Both the position numbers and the translations under genes were made by a program. From Massilia sp. Bi118 (lineage in GTDB: Bacteria > Pseudomonadota > Gammaproteobacteria > Burkholderiales > Burkholderiaceae_D): DNA of 64,000 nucleotides. The notes under the pieces are model-generated. The model was not told the origin of the DNA. It did no database searches and worked only from the letters and a program-made list of their open reading frames with translations. How positions within the stretch are numbered: the first letter of the stretch is position 1; the number at the start of each line of letters is the position of its first letter. This document shows, in pieces, positions 37,091 to 44,580 of this stretch. Location: assembly GCF_918697865.1 (NCBI RefSeq), contig NZ_CAKKMV010000003.1:248001-312000 (forward strand), given 5' to 3'.

Positions 37091-37119
37091 TGAATCCGAT
37101 TCCGGATCCCGCACGTATA
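37091..37119 (+). promoter_or_regulatory. Predicted ECF promoter of the sigma-factor gene
   Basis: TGAATCC (37091-37097), a 16-bp spacer and CGTATA (37114-37119), about 55 bp before the GTG start of the ECF sigma gene. The same element occurs twice more in the window, in front of the FAS1 gene and the DUF4331 operon, and I found no other copy. The -10 part is of the CGTNN kind used by many ECF sigma factors. This predicts autoactivation. Confidence 0.75.
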
Positions 37120-37173
37120 AAGACTTACATTGATGCGCTACAATGATTTCATTAAATCAATGATAAGGTCGCC

Positions 37174-37758
37174 GTGAGCAGGGACTTCGACGAAAACGAG
37201 CACTTGCACCGCCTGCTTGCCGCGGTGGCGCTCGGCGACAGGGCGGCATTCCGCAAACTCTACGACGCCAGCTCGGCGAGGCTGTTCGGCTTTGCCCTGC
37301 GCATCCTGAGGAAGGATGAGCTGGCGGAGGAAGCCTTGCAGGATGCCTTCGTGGCGATCTGGCACGCGGCGTCCAGCTACCAGGTCCACTTGTCCGCACC
37401 GCTGACCTGGATGGCGACCATCGTGCGCAACAAGGCGCTGGACCTGCGCCGGCGCATGCAGGCCAGCCTGGAAACCGAGCTGGCGCCGCGCGACTTTGAC
37501 CTGGTCGAGGCCTTGCAGGATGCCGCCGCCGGACCTCAGGAACGCGTGCAGCTGTCACAGGACGCGCTGGCCCTGGCAGGCTGCATGGAGAAACTGGCGG
37601 CGCGCCAGCGCCAGGCGATCGGCATGGCCTACTTGCATGACTTGTCGCACACGGAAGTCGCGGCCCAGCTCAGCCAGCCGCTGGGGACGGTCAAGACCTG
37701 GATTCGCCGCGGCCTCGAACGCCTGCGCGACTGCCTGACGAAAGGAGGGGCTGCATGA
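37174..37758 (+). CDS. ECF-family RNA polymerase sigma factor
   Basis: A 194-residue ECF sigma factor. Region 2 (about 14-85) has DRAAFRKLYDASSARLFGFALRIL and DELAEEALQDAFVAIWHAA, then LTWMATIVRNKALDLRR. Region 4 (about 130-185) has the helix-turn-helix LSHTEVAAQLSQPLGTVKTWIRRGLERLRDCL. Start GTG at 37174, after AAGG. The stop overlaps the anti-sigma gene by 4 bp. The partner is RskA-like, so the sigma is probably of the SigK-like (ECF19-type) kind. Targets predicted from shared promoter sequence: itself, FAS1, and the DUF4331 operon. Confidence 0.94.
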   Translation: MSRDFDENEHLHRLLAAVALGDRAAFRKLYDASSARLFGFALRILRKDELAEEALQDAFVAIWHAASSYQVHLSAPLTWMATIVRNKALDLRRRMQASLETELAPRDFDLVEALQDAAAGPQERVQLSQDALALAGCMEKLAARQRQAIGMAYLHDLSHTEVAAQLSQPLGTVKTWIRRGLERLRDCLTKGGAA

Positions 37759-38465
37759 ATATCCGGAACAACGCGGTCCTGCGCGAAAGGCTGGCGGCCG
37801 AATACACGCTCGGCACCTTGCGCGGCCCTGCGCGGCGGCGCTTCGAAACCTGGCTGCGCGAGGATGCGGAGCTGCGCGTCCTTGTCTTCACCTGGCAGGG
37901 CCGCCTTGCGGGCCTGGCCGAAATGGGCCGGCCGGTCACGCCGCCGGCGCGCGTCTGGACCGGCATCGAGCGCCGCCTGCAGCCGTCGTCGGCATCGTCG
38001 CAGGCGGCGCCGTGGTGGCAGTTCTGGCGCCTCGGCGCGGCGCGGCCCTGGGCCGGAATGGCGCTGGGCGCCGGCGCCATTGCCGTGGTGCTGGGCGTAC
38101 TGCTGGCCGGACGCGGCGAGGCGCCGCTGCCGCAGCAGGTCGCCGCCCTGGCCGACGAACAGGCGCGCACTGCCCTCGTGGTGAGCGCCGACCCGGCGCG
38201 CAAGCGCCTGCATGTCCGGGTGGCGCAGGATGTGCATGTGCCGGACGACCGCACGCTGCAGCTGTGGGCGATCGCCCGCGACGGCAAACCGCGTTCGCTC
38301 GGCATCCTGCCTGATAACCGCAGCGCCGAGCTGGCGCTCGACCAGCGCGCCATCGGTCCGGACGTCATGCTCCTCGCGATCAGCCTGGAACCGAAGGGCG
38401 GCTCGCCGAATCCGGACGCGCCGACCGGGCCGGTGCTGTACAAGGGCAGCTGGACGCGCCTGTGA
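37755..38465 (+). CDS. RskA-family anti-sigma factor
   Basis: A 236-residue single-pass membrane protein. The N-terminal cytoplasmic helices LAAEYTLGTLRGPARRRFETWL match the sigma-binding region of the RskA/anti-sigma-K group; a membrane helix lies at about 98-117 (AGMALGAGAIAVVLGVLLAG). The periplasmic domain has the RskA C-terminal blocks LQLWAIARDGKPRSLGIL and LAISLEPKGGSPNPDAPTGPVLYKG. It has no zinc-binding HxxxCxxC. It should hold the ECF sigma at the membrane until an envelope signal triggers release, by proteolysis in known cases. Start ATG overlaps the sigma stop. Confidence 0.93.
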   Translation: MNIRNNAVLRERLAAEYTLGTLRGPARRRFETWLREDAELRVLVFTWQGRLAGLAEMGRPVTPPARVWTGIERRLQPSSASSQAAPWWQFWRLGAARPWAGMALGAGAIAVVLGVLLAGRGEAPLPQQVAALADEQARTALVVSADPARKRLHVRVAQDVHVPDDRTLQLWAIARDGKPRSLGILPDNRSAELALDQRAIGPDVMLLAISLEPKGGSPNPDAPTGPVLYKGSWTRL

Positions 38466-38483
38466 ACCGCGCGGCGTGAGCGA

Positions 38484-39623
38484 TCACGCCAGCAGTTTCA
38501 CGTCCAGCCCCCGCTCCGCCAGCCACACCAAGGCAAGCAAAAGGATCAGCGACGACCCTGCGCCCAGCATGCCCCGGCGGTACAGCACCGTGTTCCGCGC
38601 CAGGAAAGCCAAAGGCAGGAACAGCAGGACGATCGTCAGCTGACCGATCTCCACCCCGGCGTTGAAGCCGACCAGCGACAGCAGCAGCGAGGCCCTGGGC
38701 AAGCCGAGGTCGAGCAGCACGCTGGCGAAGCCGAAGCCGTGGATCAGGCCGAAGCCGAAAGCCACCAGCGCGCGCCGTCCATGGAACAGCGGCCAGATAT
38801 TGTTCAACGCCGCCAGCACGACCGAGGCGGCGATCGCCGATTCGACCAGGCGCGAAGGCAGGGTTACGACGCCCAGGGTCGCGAGCGTCAGCGTGATCGA
38901 GTGGGCCAGCGTGAAGGCCGTGACGATCCTGAGGACGTCGATGGCGGCGGCGCGGAACGTGTCCCGGCCCTGCCAGCGGCCGTCGCGGTAGACCAGCACC
39001 GCCGGCAGCAGCAGCGACAGCAGGAACAGGATGTGGTCGAAGCCGATCCAGATATGCCAGATGCCGTGCCGGACGTAGTCGCCGAACTGGCGCAGCGCCG
39101 AGGCATCGCTCACGCGCAGCGTCTGGTGCGCGCTGTCCGGCGCGAAGATCGCGGTCGAAGTCTGGCCGCCATGGCGCAGCTGGAGCAGGCCCTTGTGCTG
39201 GGGGTCGATGTCGAACAGCAGCCGGTAATCCACGTCCAGATCGGCGACATCGGCGGCGCAGCTGCCGGTGAAGCGCAGTACCGCGTAGGCGCCGTCGCTA
39301 TGCTCGTCCAGCAGCATGGCGCTTGAACGCAGCGGACATGGCGCGCCGCCGGCGGCGAGCTTCAGCCGGGCCAGCGCATAGGCGGCGATCGCATCCTGGC
39401 GGCTGCGGACCTCGTTCCAGGTCAGTTCGCCGTTGCCGTCGCCGTCCAGGCCGATGGCCATGTCGAGGTCGCGCAGCGCGATATCCCATTGTCCCCTCAC
39501 CTGGCGCTGTTCGACGTCCAGGGTCAGGTAGCTGTCGCTCGGCTTGTGCGCCCAGGCCGGCGCCGCCGGCAACAGCATAGCAAGCGCCATCAAGCCCAGG
39601 AAAACGCGGCGCACGGCGCTCAT
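38484..39623 (-). CDS. HupE/UreJ-type membrane protein
   Basis: A 379-residue protein with a signal sequence, an extracytoplasmic N-terminal domain (about 25-180) with one EF-hand-like loop DGDGNGELTWNEV, and a C-terminal HupE/UreJ_2 membrane domain of about seven helices with GIWHIWIGFDHILFLLSLLLPAV, AFTLAHSITLTLA and FGLIHGFGFASVL, whose histidines suggest metal (nickel or other) handling. HupE proteins are nickel permeases in hydrogenase loci, but no hydrogenase or urease genes are nearby. Last gene of the DUF4331 operon: its ATG overlaps the TPR gene stop by 4 bp. Confidence 0.88.
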   Translation of the reverse strand: MSAVRRVFLGLMALAMLLPAAPAWAHKPSDSYLTLDVEQRQVRGQWDIALRDLDMAIGLDGDGNGELTWNEVRSRQDAIAAYALARLKLAAGGAPCPLRSSAMLLDEHSDGAYAVLRFTGSCAADVADLDVDYRLLFDIDPQHKGLLQLRHGGQTSTAIFAPDSAHQTLRVSDASALRQFGDYVRHGIWHIWIGFDHILFLLSLLLPAVLVYRDGRWQGRDTFRAAAIDVLRIVTAFTLAHSITLTLATLGVVTLPSRLVESAIAASVVLAALNNIWPLFHGRRALVAFGFGLIHGFGFASVLLDLGLPRASLLLSLVGFNAGVEIGQLTIVLLFLPLAFLARNTVLYRRGMLGAGSSLILLLALVWLAERGLDVKLLA

Positions 39624-40801
39624 GCCGGCACCCGCAGGCGTGCGGCGGTGGCGGCGATGCGCCGGTCTTCGATACGGGAAGTCCGCAGCCAGTCGCGCAC
39701 CAGGCGCGCGGCATCAAGGTCGCCGCTGGCGAGCGCGCAGTCGGCCAGGATGCGCAGGTCGGCCGGTTCCTTCTGTACCGCCCAATTGGCCTTGGCCAGA
39801 CGCACCGCCGCCGCCGCATTGCCGCGCAGGGCGAGCTCGAAGCGTGCCTGCTCGCGCCGGTGCACGGTATCGCCGCGCAGCTGCGCCGCATCGAAACGGG
39901 CGCCCAGGGCCGCGGTCTGCGCCGCCGCCTCGGGCGACTTCATCGCTGTCAAGGCCAGCGCGTAGCGCAGCAGCAGCGCATCCACCCTGGTCTTGTCCTT
40001 CAGCAGGCGCGCCACTTCAGGGGCGCGCCCATGATCGAGCAGGAAATCGGCCCAGGCGCCCAGCAGGTAGCTGTCGGGCCTACCGAGCGCCAGCGCCTTG
40101 CGGAAGTGCCCTTCGGCGGCGGCGGCGTCGCCGGCCCGCGCCGCCATTTCGGCCAGCAGGGTCTGGACCCAGATGCCAATATCCGGCGTGTCCGGCGGCC
40201 GGCGCGCCTGCAGCTCGAGCAGGCGCCGGTAGCTGGCGGCAGCGTCGCCGGAAATGCTGCCGACGCTGGACAAACAGGTCTGCACCACCAGCGCCGGCGC
40301 GCGCGAATACAGGCGCATGCAGCTGCCGCGCGCCGCGGCCAGGTCACCGGTCACCATCTGCACCGTGGCGCGGGTGAGCCAGGCCTGCACGTTGTCGCTG
40401 TCGCGCTTGACCGCCAGATCGAGGTCGGCCAGCGCCGCCCCGAACTGGTGGGTGCTCTGGCGCAGGGTCGCACGCAGGACCAGCACCTGCTCGGGCGGCT
40501 GATTCTGCTTCCACCACGGCGCCAGCGCGGCCTCGGCGTAACCGAGATAGCGCGGATCGCCTTCGATGCGCGCCTGCTCGATGTAGCGCCGCGCCAGCGT
40601 GGCTGCCAGTCCGAGGTCGCCCGGCCGGCGGCTCAGCTCAGCGCGCAGGCGCAGCAATTCGCGCTGCACCGGATCGGTGCGGCTGGGCAGGCGCTCCACC
40701 ACCTGGCCGCCGTCGGCCGGAATGTGGGGCGCGGCGCCGCAGCACATGGAGGCCGGCAGCAGCGCCAGCGGCAACAGCCTTCTCAAAGCGTCCAGCCGCA
40801 T
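39620..40801 (-). CDS. Exported tetratricopeptide-repeat protein
   Basis: A 393-residue alpha-helical repeat protein with a signal sequence (LLPLALLPASMCCGAAP), possibly lipidated at a cysteine there. Repeats with TPR-like A/G/A patterns run through the protein, for example RATLRQSTHQFGAALADLDLAVKR and AEMAARAGDAAAAEGHFRKALAL. It lies between a lipoprotein gene (4 bp gap) and the HupE-type gene (4 bp overlap). Probably a periplasmic scaffold that serves the DUF4331 system. No catalytic motif. Confidence 0.82.
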   Translation of the reverse strand: MRLDALRRLLPLALLPASMCCGAAPHIPADGGQVVERLPSRTDPVQRELLRLRAELSRRPGDLGLAATLARRYIEQARIEGDPRYLGYAEAALAPWWKQNQPPEQVLVLRATLRQSTHQFGAALADLDLAVKRDSDNVQAWLTRATVQMVTGDLAAARGSCMRLYSRAPALVVQTCLSSVGSISGDAAASYRRLLELQARRPPDTPDIGIWVQTLLAEMAARAGDAAAAEGHFRKALALGRPDSYLLGAWADFLLDHGRAPEVARLLKDKTRVDALLLRYALALTAMKSPEAAAQTAALGARFDAAQLRGDTVHRREQARFELALRGNAAAAVRLAKANWAVQKEPADLRILADCALASGDLDAARLVRDWLRTSRIEDRRIAATAARLRVPA

Positions 40802-40805
40802 GGCC

Positions 40806-41090
40806 TCAGGACGCCGGCAAAGGCTGGGGCTCGGTGTTTTCCGGCGCCGTGGCCGTCACGCCGTCCGTCGATGCCGGTTCCGCCGTATCGCTGGCGGTCG
40901 CCACGATCTGGCTGACGTAGGCGAAAAAGGCGTCGGTCATGGCCGGCGGCGGATTCGGCGTTTCCGCCACCGGCGGCTTCGAGCCCATGTCGTCGTCGTC
41001 GCTGTGGTGGCAGGCGCCGAGTGTGGCGGCCAGCGCGAGCGCCAGCGCCAGCACCGGCAAGCGGCCCCGCTTCGTTTGCAGCTTCTTCAT
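40806..41090 (-). CDS. Small lipoprotein of the DUF4331 operon
   Basis: A 94-residue protein with a type II signal peptide: basic start, hydrophobic run and lipobox LGAC (Cys27), followed by HHSDDDDMGSKPP, a His/Asp-rich stretch that could bind cations, and a Pro/Thr/Ala-rich tail around MTDAFFAYVSQIVATASDTAEPA. It is 15 bp downstream of the DUF4331 gene and 4 bp upstream of the TPR gene. Unknown function. Confidence 0.75.
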   Translation of the reverse strand: MKKLQTKRGRLPVLALALALAATLGACHHSDDDDMGSKPPVAETPNPPPAMTDAFFAYVSQIVATASDTAEPASTDGVTATAPENTEPQPLPAS

Positions 41091-41105
41091 AATGGTCTCC
41101 TCGGC

Positions 41106-42602
41106 TTATTGATTACCCGGCAGCGGGGCATTCAGGTAGGGGAAGGCCGCCTTGAAGTCGGTCGCGGTCTTGCGTACGCCGTCGGTCAGTTTCAGGCCGC
41201 CGGCAGGCGCGTCGCCCGGCTTGCAGCCGACGCCCAGGGCGTCGTTGGCGCCGGTCAGCACGCACAGCGCGCCCATCGCCACGCGCAGCGAGGCGTCGAC
41301 CACGTCGTCGGCGGGGCGGCGTCCGTTCGGGAAGCCGGCATTGTCGCCGCCTGCCACGCCGAGCTGGTTCTGCGACGCCTGCGGGGTCGGCGCGATGCTA
41401 GTGTTCAGGCGCAGCATCTCGGAAGCGACCACGTTCTTCGGCTGGTTCACGCCCGGCAGGCCTTTCAGGAACACGGTCACCAGGTCGTTGCGCGGGAAGT
41501 TGGTGGGCGCCTTCGCCGACGGGAACAGGGTCTCGACGACAGCCGGCAGCACGGGGTTGGTCACGTAATTGATGAACTGTGCGTCGTCCTTCGGCTTCGA
41601 GGTGTTGAAGCGGTCCTTGTCGTCCATGCCGATCACGACTTCGTTCACCAGCGGCATGCCGACGCGCGACACCTGCGACCAGGCCCCGCCCTCTTTCGCG
41701 GCATTGTTGATGCCGGAAGCCGGGGTTGGGTTCAGCAAGCGGCCCTGGCGCATGCTGGCGGTGGCGTAGGCGCCGATGACAGGCTCGCCGCCCGCGGTCA
41801 GGCAGGCGATCGGGATTTCGAGGGCGATCGAGCTGACGTTCTTGCCTTCCAGGTCGTTCTTGTTGCCGCTGACTTCAGCGCCGAGCGGGTTCAGGTTGAA
41901 CAGGTCGAAGATCTTGCCGACTGCGATATAGAAGGGTTCCTTGCGCTGGCCGACGAACACGCGGCCGGTACCGCAGCCCGGAATATTGAGGTCGTAGATG
42001 TGCTGGTTGGCGTAGGTCTCGTAGCCGCCCGCGCCGCCGAAGGTCTTCTCGCCGATGTTATCGACCGGTTTGTCGAATTCGCTGGCGCCGCCGGTGCCGG
42101 CCAGACGGGTACGGGTGCCGCCGCGGCGGTCGCCCTTCACCATGTCGATCGTATAGGTCTCGCGCACGTTCAGCGAGGGCGGATTGACTCCTTGAATTGT
42201 CGACGAATTGATCAGCGGGATCATCACCTGCTTGCCGCCGATCGTCAGGGCCGTGTGCTTGGAGGTGTTCTTGAAGCGGAACTGGAAGGAGATGTCTTCC
42301 TTGGCGTCGCCGTTGTTGTCGACGTGGATCTCATACAGGGCATTCTGGTCGAACTGGTAGAAGTTCGGGCCGCCTTGCGGGTCCTGGAAGGGGATGAAGT
42401 TGGCGATCAGCGTCACGTAGTCCTGGCGGCCGGATGCGTAGCTGCGGAACATGTAGAAGTCGGTGCCGTCGACCTTGGGCGCGTTGGTCAGGAAAGGCGC
42501 CTCGCGGTGGCTGGAAGCGCCCGCCGGCAGCGCCGCCGCCATCAATGCCGCGCCGGCCGCAAGCGCGGCCGCAGCCTTCATTCGCTGTTTACTCGTTGCC
42601 AT
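41106..42602 (-). CDS. DUF4331 domain protein (exported)
   Basis: A 498-residue periplasmic protein. After the signal peptide (to PAGA) comes the family opening SSHREAPFLTNAPKVDGTDFYMFRSY, then DYVTLIANFIPFQDPQGGPNFYQFDQNALYEIHVDNNGDAKEDISFQFRF, which contains an EF-like DNNGDAKED acidic loop, as seen in calcium-binding repeats. Family function is unknown. The ATG at 42602 is six bases after AGGAG; an ATG at 42608 touches the site. First gene of a leftward operon with a lipoprotein, TPR protein and HupE-type protein. A predicted ECF promoter lies 160-190 bp upstream. Confidence 0.93.
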   Translation of the reverse strand: MATSKQRMKAAAALAAGAALMAAALPAGASSHREAPFLTNAPKVDGTDFYMFRSYASGRQDYVTLIANFIPFQDPQGGPNFYQFDQNALYEIHVDNNGDAKEDISFQFRFKNTSKHTALTIGGKQVMIPLINSSTIQGVNPPSLNVRETYTIDMVKGDRRGGTRTRLAGTGGASEFDKPVDNIGEKTFGGAGGYETYANQHIYDLNIPGCGTGRVFVGQRKEPFYIAVGKIFDLFNLNPLGAEVSGNKNDLEGKNVSSIALEIPIACLTAGGEPVIGAYATASMRQGRLLNPTPASGINNAAKEGGAWSQVSRVGMPLVNEVVIGMDDKDRFNTSKPKDDAQFINYVTNPVLPAVVETLFPSAKAPTNFPRNDLVTVFLKGLPGVNQPKNVVASEMLRLNTSIAPTPQASQNQLGVAGGDNAGFPNGRRPADDVVDASLRVAMGALCVLTGANDALGVGCKPGDAPAGGLKLTDGVRKTATDFKAAFPYLNAPLPGNQ

Positions 42603-42680
42603 TCTCATCTCCTTGATTTGATGTTATTGATGATACTTCTTGGTCAATAGAACGATATTCCCACCAAAACAGCCTGCGCA

Positions 42681-42715
42681 CGATAGATTTACGAAAATAT
42701 TTGAGTAAATTATCG
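42681..42715 (-). other. Inverted repeat in the leader of the DUF4331 operon
   Basis: CGATAgATTTAC (42681-42692) and GTAAATTATCG (42705-42715) form an 11-bp stem with one bulge and a 12-nt AT-rich loop. If transcription starts near 42755, as the ECF element predicts, this hairpin lies in a leader of about 150 nt. Role unknown: it could be an operator or an mRNA structure. Confidence 0.4.
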
Positions 42716-42761
42716 ATGAGTTCTGCAGATTGTTGCCCTGTGTTTCGTGGTTCCCAGTCCA

Positions 42762-42790
42762 TATACGCAGGCGCGAGCGAATCGGATTCA
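42762..42790 (-). promoter_or_regulatory. Predicted ECF promoter of the DUF4331 operon
   Basis: On the minus strand TGAATCC (42790-42784), a 16-bp spacer and CGTATA (42767-42762). Element and spacer length are the same as in front of the ECF sigma gene, and the first 12 bases, TGAATCCGATTC, are identical to that site. Confidence 0.75.
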
Positions 42791-42800
42791 GAAAATTTTT

Positions 42801-42830
42801 TGAATCCGAACGCAGATCATCGTTCGTATA
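42801..42830 (+). promoter_or_regulatory. Predicted ECF promoter of the FAS1 gene
   Basis: TGAATCC (42801-42807), a 17-bp spacer and CGTATA (42825-42830). It is back to back with the divergent element at 42762-42790; their -35 parts form a 26-bp near-palindrome. Transcription would start near 42837 and leave a 25-nt leader with the AAGGAG site. Confidence 0.75.
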
Positions 42831-42861
42831 TGCAACACCAAGCACAACAAGGAGATACGCC

Positions 42862-43428
42862 ATGCATCACACCCACAAAGCAGTACTCGCCCTCATCGCC
42901 TCTGCCGTCCTGGCAATCCCGCTCGGCGCAAGCGCCCACGAAAACACGACCATGGTGGGCGGCCAGCCGATGTTCCCCAGCAAGGACATCGTCGACAATG
43001 CCATGAACTCGGCCGACCACAGGACGCTCGTCGCGGCGGTGAAGGCGGCGGGCCTGGTCGACACGCTCAAGGGCAATGGCCCGTACACCGTCTTCGCGCC
43101 GACCGACAGCGCCTTCGCGCGCCTGCCGGCGGGCACGGTCGACGGCCTGCTCAAGCCGGACAACAAGGCGATGCTGACCAGGGTGCTGAGCTACCACGTG
43201 GTGCCGGGCAGGTATGACTTCGCGGCGCTGCAAAGAGAGATCGTGAAACAGGGTGGGAAAGCGAAGCTGGCGACCGCCAGCGGGGGCAGCCTGAGCTTCA
43301 CGATGAACGGCAGCCGCAACATTCAGGTCATGGACGAAGGCGGACATGCTGCCAACATCAGCACCTACGACGTCGCCCAGGCCAACGGCGTGATCAACGT
43401 GATCGATACCGTGCTGATGCCGCAGTAA
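42862..43428 (+). CDS. Exported fasciclin (FAS1) domain protein
   Basis: A 188-residue protein with signal peptide (to ASAHE) and one FAS1 domain (about 42-188): DIVDNAMNSADHRTLVAAVKAAGLVDTLKGNGPYTVFAPTDSAF (H1 region), LTRVLSYHVVPGRYDF, and ANGVINVIDTVLMP (H2 region). FAS1 domains act in adhesion or bind small molecules. AAGGAG is seven bases before the ATG. It is divergent from the DUF4331 operon under a matching ECF-type promoter. In Mycobacterium tuberculosis the RskA-controlled sigma SigK drives the FAS1 proteins MPT70 and MPT83, a parallel arrangement. Confidence 0.95.
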   Translation: MHHTHKAVLALIASAVLAIPLGASAHENTTMVGGQPMFPSKDIVDNAMNSADHRTLVAAVKAAGLVDTLKGNGPYTVFAPTDSAFARLPAGTVDGLLKPDNKAMLTRVLSYHVVPGRYDFAALQREIVKQGGKAKLATASGGSLSFTMNGSRNIQVMDEGGHAANISTYDVAQANGVINVIDTVLMPQ

Positions 43429-43513
43429 GCGCGCCGGCAGGCAAGCGCGCGCCAGGCGACTCGATAGTTATTTAAAATGCATGCAAATAATGCATTTATC
43501 GGGGAGCGAAATC

Positions 43514-43933
43514 GTGCGCATGCCGAAACCCCAGGGCGGCTTTACGCTCGTGGAACTGACCGCCGTGATCACCATCGTCGGCGCCTTGTCGGCGGTCGCC
43601 TTGCCCAGGTATATGGATACGATGCGCAGCGCCCGCATCGCCAAGATGGAGCTGGCGCGCCACGCCGTCAACGAATCGGCGCAGATTTATCACCTGAAAT
43701 GGATGCTGGCGGGCTCGCCGGCTGCGGCCACCGTGCTCGGTGAGGTCGAGATGAACGGGGCGGGCTACCCGACCAGCGCCGGCATCCTCGTCGCCGCGGG
43801 GCTCACGGATCACTACGATACCCGCGTGGCCGGCGTCATCGCCGCCGATCCGCAGCATCCCGCCTGCCGCCTGGTGTATGCGCCCGCGAGCGGGACCAGC
43901 AGCGCCAACTATGCGGATGGCGCGGGCTGCTGA
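43514..43933 (+). CDS. Type IV pilin-like prepilin
   Basis: A 139-residue prepilin: short basic leader, GGFTLVELTAVITIVGALSAVALPRY with the prepilin peptidase site after Gly and Glu at +5, an N-terminal helix, then a small globular domain with one disulfide candidate pair (CRLVY ... GAGC). GTG at 43514 is seven bases after GGGGAG and gives the usual short leader. No other pilus gene is next to it, so it is an orphan minor pilin or pseudopilin. Confidence 0.85.
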   Translation: MRMPKPQGGFTLVELTAVITIVGALSAVALPRYMDTMRSARIAKMELARHAVNESAQIYHLKWMLAGSPAAATVLGEVEMNGAGYPTSAGILVAAGLTDHYDTRVAGVIAADPQHPACRLVYAPASGTSSANYADGAGC

Positions 43934-43935
43934 AC

Positions 43936-44550
43936 TCAGTCGTTCAAGCCGTAGGCTTCCCAGCCTTTTTCGGTCAGTTTGACGTACAGCTTTTCCTTCT
44001 GCTTGTGCTCGCCGTCGACGTTGCGCCCGAGCTCGGGGAAAGCCTCCTTGACCTTCGGCAGCCTGGCCCAGGCGGCCACGTCCGACAGCTGGTAGGTGTA
44101 GATCACGGCCGACTCTTCCTGTCCGCTTTTCTTGACCGGGTCCGCCCAGCGCACGACCTTGTCCAGGGACTTGCGGCCCCAGCACAGCCGCGGCGCCCGA
44201 CCGGCCTTCTCGCGCAGGAAAGGCTTCGCGGCGTCGGCCATGGTGTAGCGCCTGACCTTCGTCTTCGTCTCCGGCAGGTCCACGTCTTCGGCCCTGGCCA
44301 GGCCCGCCGCTTCCAGCGCCGCCATCTGGCCGGCAACGTTGTCCGGGTACATTTTCTGCTGGCGTATATCGACTTCGTAGACGTCGACCGGCCATTTGAC
44401 GGGGTCGAGGCACATCTCGCCTTTCTTGTCGAAGTACTGGGTGACCGTCACGCCGAAGTTCTTTTCGTTGGCGGAGGTCTTGCTGTTGCAGGCGGACAGC
44501 GCGGCGGACAGGGTCACGCAGAGGACGAGGGAGATGGTGGTCTTGGTCAT
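43936..44550 (-). CDS. Predicted lipoprotein of unknown function
   Basis: A 204-residue protein with a type II signal peptide ending in LSAC (Cys21). The mature part has no repeats or known motif to the eye; KLYVKLTEKGWEAYGLND at the end and VDVYEVDIRQQKMYPDNVAGQMAALEAAGL resemble small bacterial lipoproteins found in several Burkholderiales. It is convergent with the prepilin gene, only 2 bp apart. Confidence 0.75.
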   Translation of the reverse strand: MTKTTISLVLCVTLSAALSACNSKTSANEKNFGVTVTQYFDKKGEMCLDPVKWPVDVYEVDIRQQKMYPDNVAGQMAALEAAGLARAEDVDLPETKTKVRRYTMADAAKPFLREKAGRAPRLCWGRKSLDKVVRWADPVKKSGQEESAVIYTYQLSDVAAWARLPKVKEAFPELGRNVDGEHKQKEKLYVKLTEKGWEAYGLND

Positions 44551-44580
44551 GGTGGGATTATTGTACCAAGGCTGAGTTGT

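Noticed and set aside
44364..44369. CGTATA inside the lipoprotein gene as another ECF -10 element.
   Set aside because: No TGAATCC is found 15-18 bp upstream and the position is within a coding region on the other strand.
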